Assembly: GCF_001469895.1 (NCBI RefSeq)
Contig: NZ_LOPY01000039.1
Location: forward strand, 1 to 64,000
DNA length: 64,000 bases
Direction of reading: 5' to 3'
From: Pseudoalteromonas sp. XI10
GTDB taxonomy: Bacteria; Pseudomonadota; Gammaproteobacteria; Enterobacterales; Alteromonadaceae
The translations under genes and the position numbers were made by a program. The notes below the pieces were generated by a model. The model worked only from the letters and a program-made list of their open reading frames with translations, was not told the origin of the DNA and ran no database searches. Shown one piece after another: positions 27,288 through 36,791 of this stretch. The stretch's first letter is position 1; every line of letters begins with the position of its first letter.

Positions 27288-28108
27288 GCAAAATTAGAAC
27301 TTTGATCGTTGATGATGAACCGCTAGCAAGAAAAGGCTTAGCAGTTCGACTTTCTGAGTTTGACGATTTAGAAGTCATTCGTTTATGTAGCAATGGTCAA
27401 GAGGCAATTGATGAATGCTTATCGGGCAATATTCAATTGGTTTTCTTAGATATTCAAATGCCAAATATGAACGGTTTTGAAGTTGCAAGAGCACTTAGTG
27501 AGAGCGTAAATCCATTACCCGCTATTGTGTTTGTAACGGCTTTTGACCAGTTTGCAGTTAAAGCATTCGAGATTCATGCGTTGGATTATATTCTTAAACC
27601 AGTCGATGACAACAGACTAAAACAGGCGGTAGAAAAAGTGCATACCTATTTAAAAACGCAACAAGATAACGCCCATAAGAAAAAACTAGCGAGCTTTGTT
27701 GCAGGTATTACAGGCAATAATTGCGAAGAAATTTTAAAGAAGTTAGCAACGGGCGATAGCCTTGCTGACCGTCGTTATCCAGAATCATTAGCTGTAAAAG
27801 AGCAGGGCGAGATTGTTCGTGTGCCTGTTATTACAATTCAATGGGTTGATGCGGCTGGTGATTATATGTGCCTTCATTGCCAAGATGGGCAAACGCATAT
27901 CCTTCGTAAAACAATGAAAGAGCTTGAACAAGAGCTTGATCCACAACTATTTGTGCGAGTTCATCGCAGTGCCATTGTGAATACTAAGCAAATTAGCAAA
28001 CTTGTAACTCAAGTAAGCGGTGAGTATCTTTTAGTGCTAGATAACGGCCAAGAACTAAAAGTAAGCCGTAGCTATCGCGATAAAGTGAAAGCAGCGCTCG
28101 CGAGCTAA
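27284..28108 (+). CDS. LytTR-family response regulator
   Basis: Response regulator of 274 residues. Receiver domain (IVDDEPLARKGL; phospho-Asp in LVFLDIQMPNMNGFE; Lys in LDYILKPVDDNRL) and C-terminal LytTR DNA-binding domain (about 170-270; QWVDAAGDYMCL, FVRVHRSAIVNTKQI, SRSYRDKVK). Partner of the kinase that overlaps it. Its targets are unknown. Its TAA stop overlaps the first base of the 162-bp dispersed repeat, so the repeat forms the mRNA's 3' end. Confidence 0.94.
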   Translation: MSKIRTLIVDDEPLARKGLAVRLSEFDDLEVIRLCSNGQEAIDECLSGNIQLVFLDIQMPNMNGFEVARALSESVNPLPAIVFVTAFDQFAVKAFEIHALDYILKPVDDNRLKQAVEKVHTYLKTQQDNAHKKKLASFVAGITGNNCEEILKKLATGDSLADRRYPESLAVKEQGEIVRVPVITIQWVDAAGDYMCLHCQDGQTHILRKTMKELEQELDPQLFVRVHRSAIVNTKQISKLVTQVSGEYLLVLDNGQELKVSRSYRDKVKAALAS

Positions 28109-28269
28109 TACCAACCCGCAATAATACTTAATCATTTTGAGGGATCAAACCTGTCGCTAACTGCGTTAAAAATTTCTCATTTAGAACAACTAAATAACGA
28201 AATTTTTGCCTTGTAATCAACGAGGTTTTATTGCCTCAAAATAGACTACTTAATTAAGCGGATTGGTAT
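28108..28269. repeat. 162-bp dispersed repeat with terminal inverted repeats (MITE-like), copy 1
   Basis: Begins ATACCAACCCGC and ends GCGGATTGGTAT; the ends are imperfect inverted repeats that continue inward (ATTTTGAGG against CCTCAAAAT). The centre holds AAAAATTTC and GAAATTTTT around ATTTAG/CTAAAT, so nearly the whole unit folds into one long hairpin. Copy 2 at 40001-40162 has the same length and differs at two positions. No coding frame. Both copies start at the last base of an upstream TAA stop codon. Size and ends suggest a non-autonomous transposable element. Confidence 0.88.
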
Positions 28270-28293
28270 AATAGCTGTTCAAAATTTAATAAG

Positions 28294-28332
28294 TTAAAAA
28301 AAGGCGCAATTATTAATTGCGCCTTTTTTAAT
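28294..28332. terminator. Bidirectional intrinsic terminator (pykA side)
   Basis: GGCGCAATT (28303-28311) and AATTGCGCC (28315-28323) flanked by A-run and T-run, so it can stop pykA (minus) and transcripts leaving the LytTR gene (plus). Confidence 0.92.
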
Positions 28333-28348
28333 GAAAATTTGTAACAGA

Positions 28349-29782
28349 TTAAACAGTTACAATCTTCATAGTGTTTGTTGCACCAATAGTTTCCATTGCA
28401 TCACCGTGAGTTAAAATCACAGTATCACCTGCTACTAGTGAGCCTTGCTCAACAAGTGTGTTTAATGCATCACGTACCATGCTTTCGTCTTCACACTTCG
28501 TTGAATCGAAAAATACAGGATAAACACCACGGTAAAGTGCTGTTTGACCCAGCGTGCTTGGATGACGTGATAATGAATAAATTGGTAAACCAGAGCTGAT
28601 GCGCGACATCAATTTAGCTGTACTACCTGATTCAGTCAGAGTCACAATAGCTTTAACAGAATCTAAGTGGTTAGCTGCATACATCGCAGATAATGCAATT
28701 GATTCAGCATTTGATGAAAAACGGCTGTCTAAACGGTGCTTAGAAACGTGAGTTTCTTTTTGTGATTCAGCGCCTAAACAAACGCGAGCCATAGTCGCTA
28801 CTGTTTCTTCAGGGTAATCACCAGCGGCTGTTTCTGCAGATAACATAACTGCATCAGTACCATCTAATACGGCGTTTGCTACGTCCATAACCTCTGCACG
28901 TGTTGGCATAGGGTTATCGATCATAGACTCCATCATTTGTGTTGCAGTAACAACAGTACGGTTAAGTGAACGAGCACGGCTAATGATAAGCTTTTGCTTA
29001 CCAACTAGGGCTGCATCACCAATTTCAACACCTAAGTCACCACGCGCAACCATTACAGCGTCAGAAGCAAGTACGATATCGTCAATTGCTTCAACGTTCT
29101 CAACTGCTTCTGCACGTTCGATTTTTGCTAATAGTTGTGCGTTTGAGCCAGCAGCTTCTGCTAAAGAGCGAACATAACGCATGTCATCACCACTGCGTGG
29201 GAATGAAACAGCAATATAATCAACACCAATCTCAGTAGCAGTGATTAAATCTTCTTTATCTTTATCAGTGAAAGCAGGGGCTGTTAAACCACCGCCTAAA
29301 CGGTTGATACCTTTGTTATTTGAAAGTACGCCACCAACAGTAACAGTCGTGTGAACTAGGTCACCGTCAACGCTATCTACCGTTAATTGAATTAAACCGT
29401 CGTTTAATAACAGTAAGTCGCCTGTTTTAACGTCGTTAGGTAGCTCTTTATAGTCGATACCTACTGCATTAACGTCGCCTTGGCCTTTTTCCATTTTTGC
29501 ATCAAGGGTAAATTTTGCGCCAACTTCTAGGTTTACTTTACCGTCTTTAAACGTTGATACACGAATTTTAGGACCTTGTAAGTCTGCAAGGATAGCAACG
29601 TGTTTGCCTAAACGCTTAGCAATGCTGCGTACCGCTTCAGCGCGGTCTTTGTGATCTTGTGCTACGCCATGTGAGAAGTTCAAACGAACCACATTTGCAC
29701 CTGCACGAATAATTTTTTCTAGGTTGTTATCGCGATCGGTTGCCGGTCCAAGGGTCGCAACAATTTTTGTGCGTCTTAGCAT
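28349..29782 (-). CDS. pykA: Pyruvate kinase II
   Basis: Last step of glycolysis: phosphoenolpyruvate and ADP to pyruvate and ATP. 477 residues, closest in wording to E. coli PykA ([88 protein letters not shown]). B domain inserted in the TIM barrel (about 70-170) and C-terminal regulatory domain (from about 345). Start ATG 29782 is preceded by AGGAG; the frame continues 7 codons upstream through that site, which is not used. Divergent from gnd, sharing a 423-base regulatory region. Confidence 0.97.
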   Translation of the reverse strand: MLRRTKIVATLGPATDRDNNLEKIIRAGANVVRLNFSHGVAQDHKDRAEAVRSIAKRLGKHVAILADLQGPKIRVSTFKDGKVNLEVGAKFTLDAKMEKGQGDVNAVGIDYKELPNDVKTGDLLLLNDGLIQLTVDSVDGDLVHTTVTVGGVLSNNKGINRLGGGLTAPAFTDKDKEDLITATEIGVDYIAVSFPRSGDDMRYVRSLAEAAGSNAQLLAKIERAEAVENVEAIDDIVLASDAVMVARGDLGVEIGDAALVGKQKLIISRARSLNRTVVTATQMMESMIDNPMPTRAEVMDVANAVLDGTDAVMLSAETAAGDYPEETVATMARVCLGAESQKETHVSKHRLDSRFSSNAESIALSAMYAANHLDSVKAIVTLTESGSTAKLMSRISSGLPIYSLSRHPSTLGQTALYRGVYPVFFDSTKCEDESMVRDALNTLVEQGSLVAGDTVILTHGDAMETIGATNTMKIVTV

Positions 29783-30205
29783 CAAATTCTCCTGTGCGCT
29801 CAAATATATTAAGCGAATTGATGGTTATCTATTAAAATGTCGTGCTATAAACCTTTAATATAGGCTTATACATAAGCACAATGTAGAACTCATAAGTAAA
29901 AAATGATTGTTTTTACTTATGAGAATCTGGCTCTTTGTATTAATTATAGAGTATACAAAGGGTGAATGACGTTATTATGACACCGGTGTCAGGTAGCGTC
30001 AATACACATACCTTTTTAAAGGGTATTATAAAAATCTGGTCCGATGCCTTGGTTATTTTGATATACTGGGGGCAACGTCGCTTCATGATTTCGATGATTT
30101 ATCTCAAGTTGGCTGTCAAGCTCGCATTTTTGGGCTGCTTGGGTATAATGCGCGCGTAATTATTTTGATTAACTAACCAATAGTTGTTACCGAGGAGGAC
30201 ACTAA
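29783..30205. promoter_or_regulatory. pykA-gnd divergent control region
   Basis: No convincing gene in 423 bases. It holds a 14-bp perfect inverted repeat (29889-29902 and 29910-29923, half-site CTCATAAGTAAAAA), TTTGTAT...ATACAAA around 29936-29959, a LacI-type palindrome at 29978-29991, and a TATAAT at 30144-30149 that is a likely gnd -10 box. GAGGAGGA before the gnd start is a very strong ribosome site. The spacing suggests regulated expression of both sugar-catabolic genes. Confidence 0.6.
29978..29991. promoter_or_regulatory. LacI-family-like operator TGACACCGGTGTCA
   Basis: Perfect 14-bp palindrome with the central CG of LacI/GalR-type operators, about 215 bases before gnd. It resembles the layout of sugar-acid and hexose regulators, but I cannot name the protein. 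Confidence 0.6.
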
Positions 30206-31579
30206 ATGCAAGTTGCATTAGTAGGGTTAGGCGTTATGGGTAAAAATCTTGCCCTCAACCTGATTGAAAAAGGGCTGACATTAGTAGCTTATGATAAAAA
30301 CCCAGATGCGGGTGCCGAGTTACTAAGCTGTGCGAAAGCACTAGGTTTGGCAGACCGTTTACATATTGTGTCTGATTTAAATGATATGGTTAGACGCTTA
30401 GAGCCGCCTCGTTCGATTCTTCTTTTAGTTCCTGCTGGTGAATTGGTTGATAAAGTATGTACAGAGCTTGCAGAAGCTGGTGTTGACTGTGATGACATTA
30501 TCGTAGATTGCGGCAACAGTAACTACAAAGATGGCATTAGCCGTAAACTTAAATATCAAAACAAATTTGAATTTGCCACTATGGGGATTTCTGGCGGTGC
30601 AGAAGGCGCACGTCACGGTCCTGCAATGATGGCAAGTGGTTCAGAAGGCGGCTGGGAGCGTGTTGAGCCGTGGTTTGAAAAAGTAGCGGCAAGCTACAAA
30701 GGTGAGTCGTGTTTTGCACGTGTAGGCCAATCTGCAAGTGGTCACTTTGTGAAAATGGTTCACAACGGTATTGAATATGCGTTAATGCAATTAATTGCAG
30801 AAATGTATCAATTATTACGTTTAGGTACTAATCGTTCACCAAAAGAAGTGGCTGACATTTTCAATGAATGGTCTGAAGGCACTTTAAATAGCTACTTATT
30901 GTCAATTTCAAGCCATATCTTAAGCCTTGAAACGACAGAAGGTGAGCCGCTAGTTGATTTAATCGACAATAAAGTTGGCGCGAAAGGCACGGGTTTATGG
31001 ACTGCACAAAATGCCTTAGAGCTTGGTATTGCAGTGCCATCACTAGTTGCAGCTGTTCAAGCACGTCACTTAACAAATACTTGTGATACGCATGCTGCTA
31101 AAGAAATGACTTATGCTGCTAAAGCAACTGATACCGTTGATTTAGACTTAGCAGAGCTAAAAGACGCGTTCACATTGGCAAGTTTACTTGCTTACCGTCA
31201 AGGTTTAGCCCTTATCAAAGGTGCGTCTCGTGCGCATCAGTGGAAAGTAGATCTTTCTAAAACGCTACAAACGTGGCGCGCAGGTTGTATCATCCGTGCT
31301 GATTACTTAGACAATGTAGCTGAAGGTGTAGAATTTATTGATTCTATGCAGCGTGAATCAGCAGCATTACGTAAGGTAACGGGTGCAGCAGTTTCATCTG
31401 GTCTTGCATTCCCAGTGTTAACAGCAACGCAAACTTACATTGCGACGTTAACAACACCAAGTAATGGTCACCTTGTTCAAGCACAACGTGACTACTTCGG
31501 TGAGCATGGTATTAAAACTCACAGTGGTGAGATTTGCCATTTAACTGACTTAGTTGAGATTGACGAAAAAGTTCGTTAA
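30206..31579 (+). CDS. gnd: 6-phosphogluconate dehydrogenase, decarboxylating
   Basis: Oxidises 6-phosphogluconate to ribulose 5-phosphate and CO2 in the pentose phosphate pathway. 457 residues. Rossmann loop VALVGLGVMGKNLALN, substrate site GISGGAEGARHGPAMM, catalytic GHFVKMVHNGIEY. After strand 2, where NADP-dependent enzymes have NR (yNRt), this has YDKNP: Asp30 in place of Asn, Lys in place of Arg. An acid there usually repels the 2'-phosphate, so NAD+ use is possible. Wording around residues 65-80 also recalls Bacillus GntZ. No zwf or gluconate genes are adjacent. Confidence 0.93.
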   Translation: MQVALVGLGVMGKNLALNLIEKGLTLVAYDKNPDAGAELLSCAKALGLADRLHIVSDLNDMVRRLEPPRSILLLVPAGELVDKVCTELAEAGVDCDDIIVDCGNSNYKDGISRKLKYQNKFEFATMGISGGAEGARHGPAMMASGSEGGWERVEPWFEKVAASYKGESCFARVGQSASGHFVKMVHNGIEYALMQLIAEMYQLLRLGTNRSPKEVADIFNEWSEGTLNSYLLSISSHILSLETTEGEPLVDLIDNKVGAKGTGLWTAQNALELGIAVPSLVAAVQARHLTNTCDTHAAKEMTYAAKATDTVDLDLAELKDAFTLASLLAYRQGLALIKGASRAHQWKVDLSKTLQTWRAGCIIRADYLDNVAEGVEFIDSMQRESAALRKVTGAAVSSGLAFPVLTATQTYIATLTTPSNGHLVQAQRDYFGEHGIKTHSGEICHLTDLVEIDEKVR

Positions 31580-31593
31580 TTATCAAAAAGCAT

Positions 31594-31621
31594 AAAAAAG
31601 GCACCAATTGGTGCCTTTTTT
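31594..31621. terminator. Bidirectional terminator between gnd and ansA
   Basis: AAAAAAGGCACC-AATT-GGTGCCTTTTTT, between convergent stops. Confidence 0.93.
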
Positions 31622-31633
31622 GTATTTGCTGTA

Positions 31634-32644
31634 TTAACGACTTAGCTCACCGCGCAGGTTGTCTTGCATCAAATGACGAATTGTTTCTACTTCAAGCTTT
31701 TGACTAAATAAGTAGTGTAACTTGGTCAAACACGCTTCTAATGTCATATCGTAGCCACTGATCACACCACAATTTAATAAGGCATTACCGGTTGCATAAC
31801 CGCCCATATTAACTTGGCCTTTTAAGCACTGTGTTAGATTAACAATCACCATACCGCGTTTACTTGCATCATTAAGAATATCTAAGAACGCCGGATCTTG
31901 CGGGGCATTACCGACGCCAAAACTTAATAAAACAAGTGCTTTGATGTCGTCATTAACTAAACTTTTAACCACTTTTGGGCTGATCCCAGGATAGAGATAA
32001 AGCACACCAATTGGCTGTGGCGTGATATTTGACACCTGTAGTTCGTTATCAACATAAGGGCTAAGTTGCCCTTTTATCAGTTGAATATTAATGCCTGATA
32101 GTGCTAATGGTTCAAGGTTCGGTGATGCAAAGGCATCAAAGCCATCAGCATGGGCTTTTGTTGCACGGTTACCGCGGAATAATTGGTTATTAAAAAACAG
32201 GCTTACTTCAGCAATTGGGTAATTAGCGGCTAAATACATGGCATTAAGTAAGTTTACTTGGCCATCAGAACGAAGTTGCGACAATGGAATTTGTGAGCCT
32301 GTCACAATCACAGGTTTTGTTAGGTTTTCGAACATGAAAGACAAAGCAGAAGCTGTGTAGGCCATAGTATCGGTACCATGCAAAACCACAAAGCCATCAT
32401 AGTCTTGGTATTTACTCTTAATATCGTCAGCAATTAATTGCCAGTGGGCAGGGGACATATCTGAAGAATCAATGAGCGGGCAATATTCGTGAATATCAAA
32501 CAAAGGCATTTCATCACGATTAAACTCTGCATTATTGACCACTGTTTCGGTTAAAAAACCTTCCGCTGGAACATAGCCACGGCTCGATTTTTTCATACCG
32601 ATAGTACCACCCGTATAGGCGATATATATACGTTTACGTTTCAT
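31634..32644 (-). CDS. ansA: L-asparaginase I (cytoplasmic type)
   Basis: Hydrolyses asparagine to aspartate and ammonia in the cytoplasm. 336 residues (E. coli AnsA 338). IYIAYTGGTIGM gives the first catalytic Thr; FVVLHGTDTMAYTASALSF gives the second Thr-Asp, and NRATKAHADGFDAF is typical of the family. The start codon is oddly placed: the T-run of the upstream hairpin runs straight into ATG at 32644 and there is no ribosome site in the last 20 bases. The E. coli alignment still supports this start. Confidence 0.95.
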   Translation of the reverse strand: MKRKRIYIAYTGGTIGMKKSSRGYVPAEGFLTETVVNNAEFNRDEMPLFDIHEYCPLIDSSDMSPAHWQLIADDIKSKYQDYDGFVVLHGTDTMAYTASALSFMFENLTKPVIVTGSQIPLSQLRSDGQVNLLNAMYLAANYPIAEVSLFFNNQLFRGNRATKAHADGFDAFASPNLEPLALSGINIQLIKGQLSPYVDNELQVSNITPQPIGVLYLYPGISPKVVKSLVNDDIKALVLLSFGVGNAPQDPAFLDILNDASKRGMVIVNLTQCLKGQVNMGGYATGNALLNCGVISGYDMTLEACLTKLHYLFSQKLEVETIRHLMQDNLRGELSR

Positions 32645-32673
32645 AAAAAAAGCCCAGTTAAATAACTGGGCTT
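32645..32673 (-). terminator. Hairpin and T-run between sppA and ansA
   Basis: On the minus strand AGCCCAGTT-ATTT-AACTGGGCT followed by about seven T, then directly the ansA ATG. It is shaped like an intrinsic terminator of sppA, but sits where the ansA ribosome site should be. Confidence 0.85.
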
Positions 32674-32703
32674 AGTATACCTAAAATCGCTTAGCTAAGT
32701 AAC

Positions 32704-34569
32704 TTATTGAATTACATTACACACTAAACAACGAGCGTAAACGCCTTGTGGATCGTTGTAATCTTTTAGGTTATCAATTTCACTACTTAACTGATTAATA
32801 AGGCTTTGTAAGTTGGCTTGTGTTGCTAGTACTGATTGTGATGAATCAGACTTAGCAAAGAAGCTCTTAACAGCCGCTGTACCAAAGATATCTTGTAGCA
32901 TTTGCTCTTGTGGTGTGAGCGATTGCTTGATGGTTTTAACATCATAATGATTAAGCTTAGCAAGCTCAGCTGCCGCCTTAATTGCATCTTGCTTATCACC
33001 AAGTTTATCAACTAAACCTAGTTCTTTTGCTTGAGTTGCAATCCATACACGGCCTTGGGCAATTTTATCAACTTGCTCAGGGGTCATGTTACGCGCTTCA
33101 GCGACTACATTTAAGAAACGTTTGTATGCATTTTCAACGCTCATTTGAATGATATCAGACATCTTCTCGTCAAGTGGGCGTGCAATAGAGAAGCCAGCAA
33201 GGTCTGTTGTAGCAACGCCATCTGAGTAAATACCTAATTCAGCCATAGTATTTTCAAACGTCATGAAAGTACCGAATACACCGATTGAACCTGTAATTGT
33301 GCTAGGGGCTGCCCAAATTTCATTGGCTGCAGATGCAATCCAGTAACCACCTGATGCTGCCACTGAGCTCATTGAAGCGATAACCGGTTTACCCGCTGCT
33401 TTAAGAGCTAATACTTCAGCACGGATAACTTCAGAAGCAAACATACTACCTCCACCTGAATCGATGCGTAGTACAACGGCTTTAACTTTGTCATCAAGAC
33501 GCGCTTTTCGAAGTAGGGCTGCTGTAGAGTCGCCACCAATTTCACCTGCTTTACGCTCGCCATCAACAATGGTGCCTTTTGCAACAACCACAGCTACTTT
33601 TTCAGTGATTGGGTTATCGAACTCAACAGGAGGTTTTACCAGCGATAAATACTCACGGAAGCTTACTTGCTTAAAGGTTTTGCCTGTTTCTTCTGCACCA
33701 ACTAACTCAATAAGCTGTTGGCGAATTTGTTGTGAGGTTTTTAAAGAATCAACCCACTGATTATTTAACGCGTACTGGCCTGAGTTACCATCAACTGCTT
33801 GCATTTTTGCAAGGTAAACATCCATATCTTCATCGAAATTACTTTCATCGAATGGACGACTCGCAGCAACGTCAGTCTTATACTCGTTCCACAGTGCAGT
33901 TAACCAAACGCTATTCGCTTCTTTTGCCGCATCTGACATGTCATTACGAATAAAAGGCTCAACCGCTGACTTATAAGTACCAACACGGAAAATATGTTGA
34001 GTTACTTTTAATTTTTCAAGCGCATCTTTGAAGTAAAGCGGGAACATACCGTAGCCTTCAATGCTCACACCACCATAAGGGTGCATAGACACCTCATTGG
34101 CATGGGCTGCAATATAGTATTGAGCTTGTGTATAGTAATAGCCCGTTGCAATAACTTGCTTGCCTGCTTCTTTAAACGCATCAATTGCTTTAGTTATTTG
34201 TTTTAGCTTATTGATGTGTGCACTTGGCATTTTTTGTAGATCAAGAAGCATCACACTGATGCGATCATCTTTAGTTGCTTGGTTGATCACTTCAACAACA
34301 TCATCAAGAAGAATTTCTGATGGTGCTTCTTTACCCATAGTTGCATCGTTGATTGCTGCTTCTACAGGATCAACATACGTTTTTTCTTCAACAATAGGGC
34401 CATTTAAGTTTAGGCGTAGCACGGTTCCGTCTGCTACTTTTACTTGGTCTTCTTCACCTGTGATGGCAACAAAGAAGAGTATTACTAGTAATAGAAATAA
34501 TATGTTTAGGACCAAACGGCGGGAGAAATTAATCCCGGTCCAAATGCCTTTAAATATCTTTGCTAGCAA
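32704..34569 (-). CDS. sppA: Signal peptide peptidase SppA, 67-kDa type
   Basis: Membrane protease (family S49) that degrades cleaved signal peptides. 621 residues (E. coli 618): N-terminal TM (about 15-38), two tandem S49 domains. The catalytic Lys lies in FRVGTYKSAVEPFIR of the first domain, and the Ser in MSSVAASGGYWIAS of the second, giving the Lys/Ser dyad. RIDSGGGSMFASEVIR is the conserved strand before it. The start is a TTG at 34569, with AAGGA 6 bases before it; no early ATG competes. Upstream of ansA on the same strand. Confidence 0.95.
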   Translation of the reverse strand: MLAKIFKGIWTGINFSRRLVLNILFLLLVILFFVAITGEEDQVKVADGTVLRLNLNGPIVEEKTYVDPVEAAINDATMGKEAPSEILLDDVVEVINQATKDDRISVMLLDLQKMPSAHINKLKQITKAIDAFKEAGKQVIATGYYYTQAQYYIAAHANEVSMHPYGGVSIEGYGMFPLYFKDALEKLKVTQHIFRVGTYKSAVEPFIRNDMSDAAKEANSVWLTALWNEYKTDVAASRPFDESNFDEDMDVYLAKMQAVDGNSGQYALNNQWVDSLKTSQQIRQQLIELVGAEETGKTFKQVSFREYLSLVKPPVEFDNPITEKVAVVVAKGTIVDGERKAGEIGGDSTAALLRKARLDDKVKAVVLRIDSGGGSMFASEVIRAEVLALKAAGKPVIASMSSVAASGGYWIASAANEIWAAPSTITGSIGVFGTFMTFENTMAELGIYSDGVATTDLAGFSIARPLDEKMSDIIQMSVENAYKRFLNVVAEARNMTPEQVDKIAQGRVWIATQAKELGLVDKLGDKQDAIKAAAELAKLNHYDVKTIKQSLTPQEQMLQDIFGTAAVKSFFAKSDSSQSVLATQANLQSLINQLSSEIDNLKDYNDPQGVYARCLVCNVIQ

Positions 34570-34768
34570 AATAAATCCTTAATTCAGTACAGCTTAGTAG
34601 TGATCTCATCTTAGCTTAGAATAACTTTAAAATTAACTGTTAAATAGTAACAGAGTGTTTAAAACGACAATTTGCTACATATTAATTACCAGTGAAAAGT
34701 TGATTATTCTAAGTTATTGCCGCAGAATCTATTTCAAATAGAGGTTCGACCAGTTAACGGGGCACACA

Positions 34769-36730
34769 ATGTTAGAACAAAAATTACAATTACCGCATAC
34801 CGAACTTCGTAATCGTTTGGTTATGGGCTCAATGCATACCGGCTTAGAAGAAGGCTGGCATAACCGTAAACGCTTACGTGCATTCTACGAAGCACGTGCC
34901 AAAGGCGGCACGGGTTTAATCATTACAGGTGGTTATAGCCCAAATATTCGTGGCAAGCTATCTCCGTTCGCATCAACATTTAACTCATTTTATGATGTGA
35001 TCAAACACAAGGCATATACTGATGCAGTGCATCAGCATGGCGGAAAAATTTGCTTACAATTATTGCATGCAGGTCGCTATGCTTATCATCCATTCAATCA
35101 AGCGCCAAGCTCAATTCAGGCTCCAATTAATCCATATAAACCTAAAGAAATGTCGTTAGGTTCAATCAAAAAAACCATCAAAGACTTTGCTAACTCAGCA
35201 AAAATGGCTGAAAAAGCAGGTTATGACGGTGTTGAAATCATGGGCTCTGAAGGTTATTTGATTAATGAATTCATGGCTAACCACACTAATAAAAGAACGG
35301 ACAACTATGGCGGTAGTTTAGAAAACCGCATGCGCTTGGCTGTTGATATTGTTAAAGCTGTACGCGCTAAAGTAAGTCAAAAGTTTATTATTGTATTTCG
35401 TTTGTCTGTTATGGATTTAATTCCTAATGGATCAACACCTGATGAAGTAAAACAACAAGCCCTAGCACTTGAACAAGCAGGCGTTGATATCTTTAACACC
35501 GGTATTGGTTGGCACGAAGCTCGTGTACCAACGATTGCCAGTATGGTACCACCAGGAGCATTTAAAGAAGCATCAAAACGCTTGAAAGAAACGGTATCAG
35601 TGCCGGTTATCGCGGTTAACCGTATTAACACTCCAGAAATTGCTAATGGAATTTTAGAAGCAGGCGAGTCTGATTTAATTTCGATGGCACGTCCTTTATT
35701 AGCAGATCCAGAGTTTTTCAATAAATACGTTAATAATAAGTCTGAACAAATAAATATTTGTATTGGTTGTAATCAGGGCTGCTTAGACCATGTGTTTAAA
35801 AACAAACGTGCCACCTGTTTGGTTAACCCACAAGCGGCTTTTGAGTTAGATTACAGCCTTGAAAAAGCACCATCGTCTCGATTAGTCCTGGTTGTGGGTG
35901 CTGGCCCTGCTGGCCTTGCTGCAAGTTGTTACTTAGCAGCGAAAGGTCACAAAGTGACTTTAATTGAACGTAAAGAACAAATGGGTGGCCAATTTAATTT
36001 AGCCATGCAAGTGCCGGGTAAAGAAGACTTTAACCATACCCTTAACTATTTTACTAATGAATTAAAGCGTTTAAATGTCGATTTACAGCTCGGTACTGAG
36101 TTTACCGACAATATGCTCAATCAATACGATGATGTGGTGTTTGCAACAGGCGTACGTCCGCGCGAAGCCAAAATAGAATGCGCTGATGGCAAACGTGTAT
36201 TCGCTTACGATGAAGTAATTCGTGGTGAAGTAGAACTAGGGGATAAAATTGCAATTCTAGGTGCCGGTGGTATCGGTTTTGATATGGTTGCCTTTTTAAG
36301 TGAACACAAAGGCCAAACAATTGAGCAATTCAAAACTCAATGGGGTATTGAGTGCGAAGCTGCACCTGAAAAAGACAATCGTCAAATTTACATGCTTAAG
36401 CGAAGTGCAGGGCGCTTTGGTAGTGAACTGGGTAAAACAACGGGTTGGATCCACCGTCAAGTTGCTAAACAACACGGTGTTAAACAAATCGCTGAGTGTC
36501 AGTATCTAAGCTTTGATAAGCAAGGTTTGAAGATAACGGTAAAAGGTGAAGAGCAAATCCTCGATGTTGATACCGTGATTGCTTGTATTGGTCAGGTATC
36601 AAATACTGAAACGTTCGACAATCAAACCGAAAACGCTAAAGTACACGTTATTGGTGGCGCAAAACTAGCTGCCGCTATCGATGCTAAACGTGCAATTTTT
36701 GAAGCGTTACAAGTCGCTCGTAAAATTTAA
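34769..36730 (+). CDS. fadH: NADPH-dependent 2,4-dienoyl-CoA reductase family (FadH-like)
   Basis: Reduces 2,4-dienoyl-CoA during oxidation of unsaturated fatty acids. 653 residues (E. coli FadH 672). N-terminal FMN TIM barrel (about 1-330; ANHTNKRTDNYGGSLENRM), 4Fe-4S cluster cysteines (CIGCNQGCLDHVF then TCLVNP, about 331-353), and C-terminal FAD/NADPH domains (VLVVGAGPAGLAASCYLA near 370, AILGAGGIGFDM near 490). Divergent from sppA, followed by a DoxX gene 61 bases later. Other old-yellow-enzyme-type reductases share this layout, but the wording matches FadH. Confidence 0.93.
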   Translation: MLEQKLQLPHTELRNRLVMGSMHTGLEEGWHNRKRLRAFYEARAKGGTGLIITGGYSPNIRGKLSPFASTFNSFYDVIKHKAYTDAVHQHGGKICLQLLHAGRYAYHPFNQAPSSIQAPINPYKPKEMSLGSIKKTIKDFANSAKMAEKAGYDGVEIMGSEGYLINEFMANHTNKRTDNYGGSLENRMRLAVDIVKAVRAKVSQKFIIVFRLSVMDLIPNGSTPDEVKQQALALEQAGVDIFNTGIGWHEARVPTIASMVPPGAFKEASKRLKETVSVPVIAVNRINTPEIANGILEAGESDLISMARPLLADPEFFNKYVNNKSEQINICIGCNQGCLDHVFKNKRATCLVNPQAAFELDYSLEKAPSSRLVLVVGAGPAGLAASCYLAAKGHKVTLIERKEQMGGQFNLAMQVPGKEDFNHTLNYFTNELKRLNVDLQLGTEFTDNMLNQYDDVVFATGVRPREAKIECADGKRVFAYDEVIRGEVELGDKIAILGAGGIGFDMVAFLSEHKGQTIEQFKTQWGIECEAAPEKDNRQIYMLKRSAGRFGSELGKTTGWIHRQVAKQHGVKQIAECQYLSFDKQGLKITVKGEEQILDVDTVIACIGQVSNTETFDNQTENAKVHVIGGAKLAAAIDAKRAIFEALQVARKI

Positions 36731-36791
36731 CTGAAAGTAAACTAGAAAACGTGCGGTCTATTTGATTAATCTATTTAGTCACGAGACCGCT

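Noticed and set aside
29962..30159. Small 65-codon frame in the gnd upstream region
   Set aside because: No ribosome site, no family resemblance, and it contains the LacI-type palindrome; regulatory DNA is the simpler reading.
34160..34582. 140-codon open frame opposite sppA
   Set aside because: It is antisense to a clearly conserved S49 protease and has no family resemblance; a codon-bias shadow.
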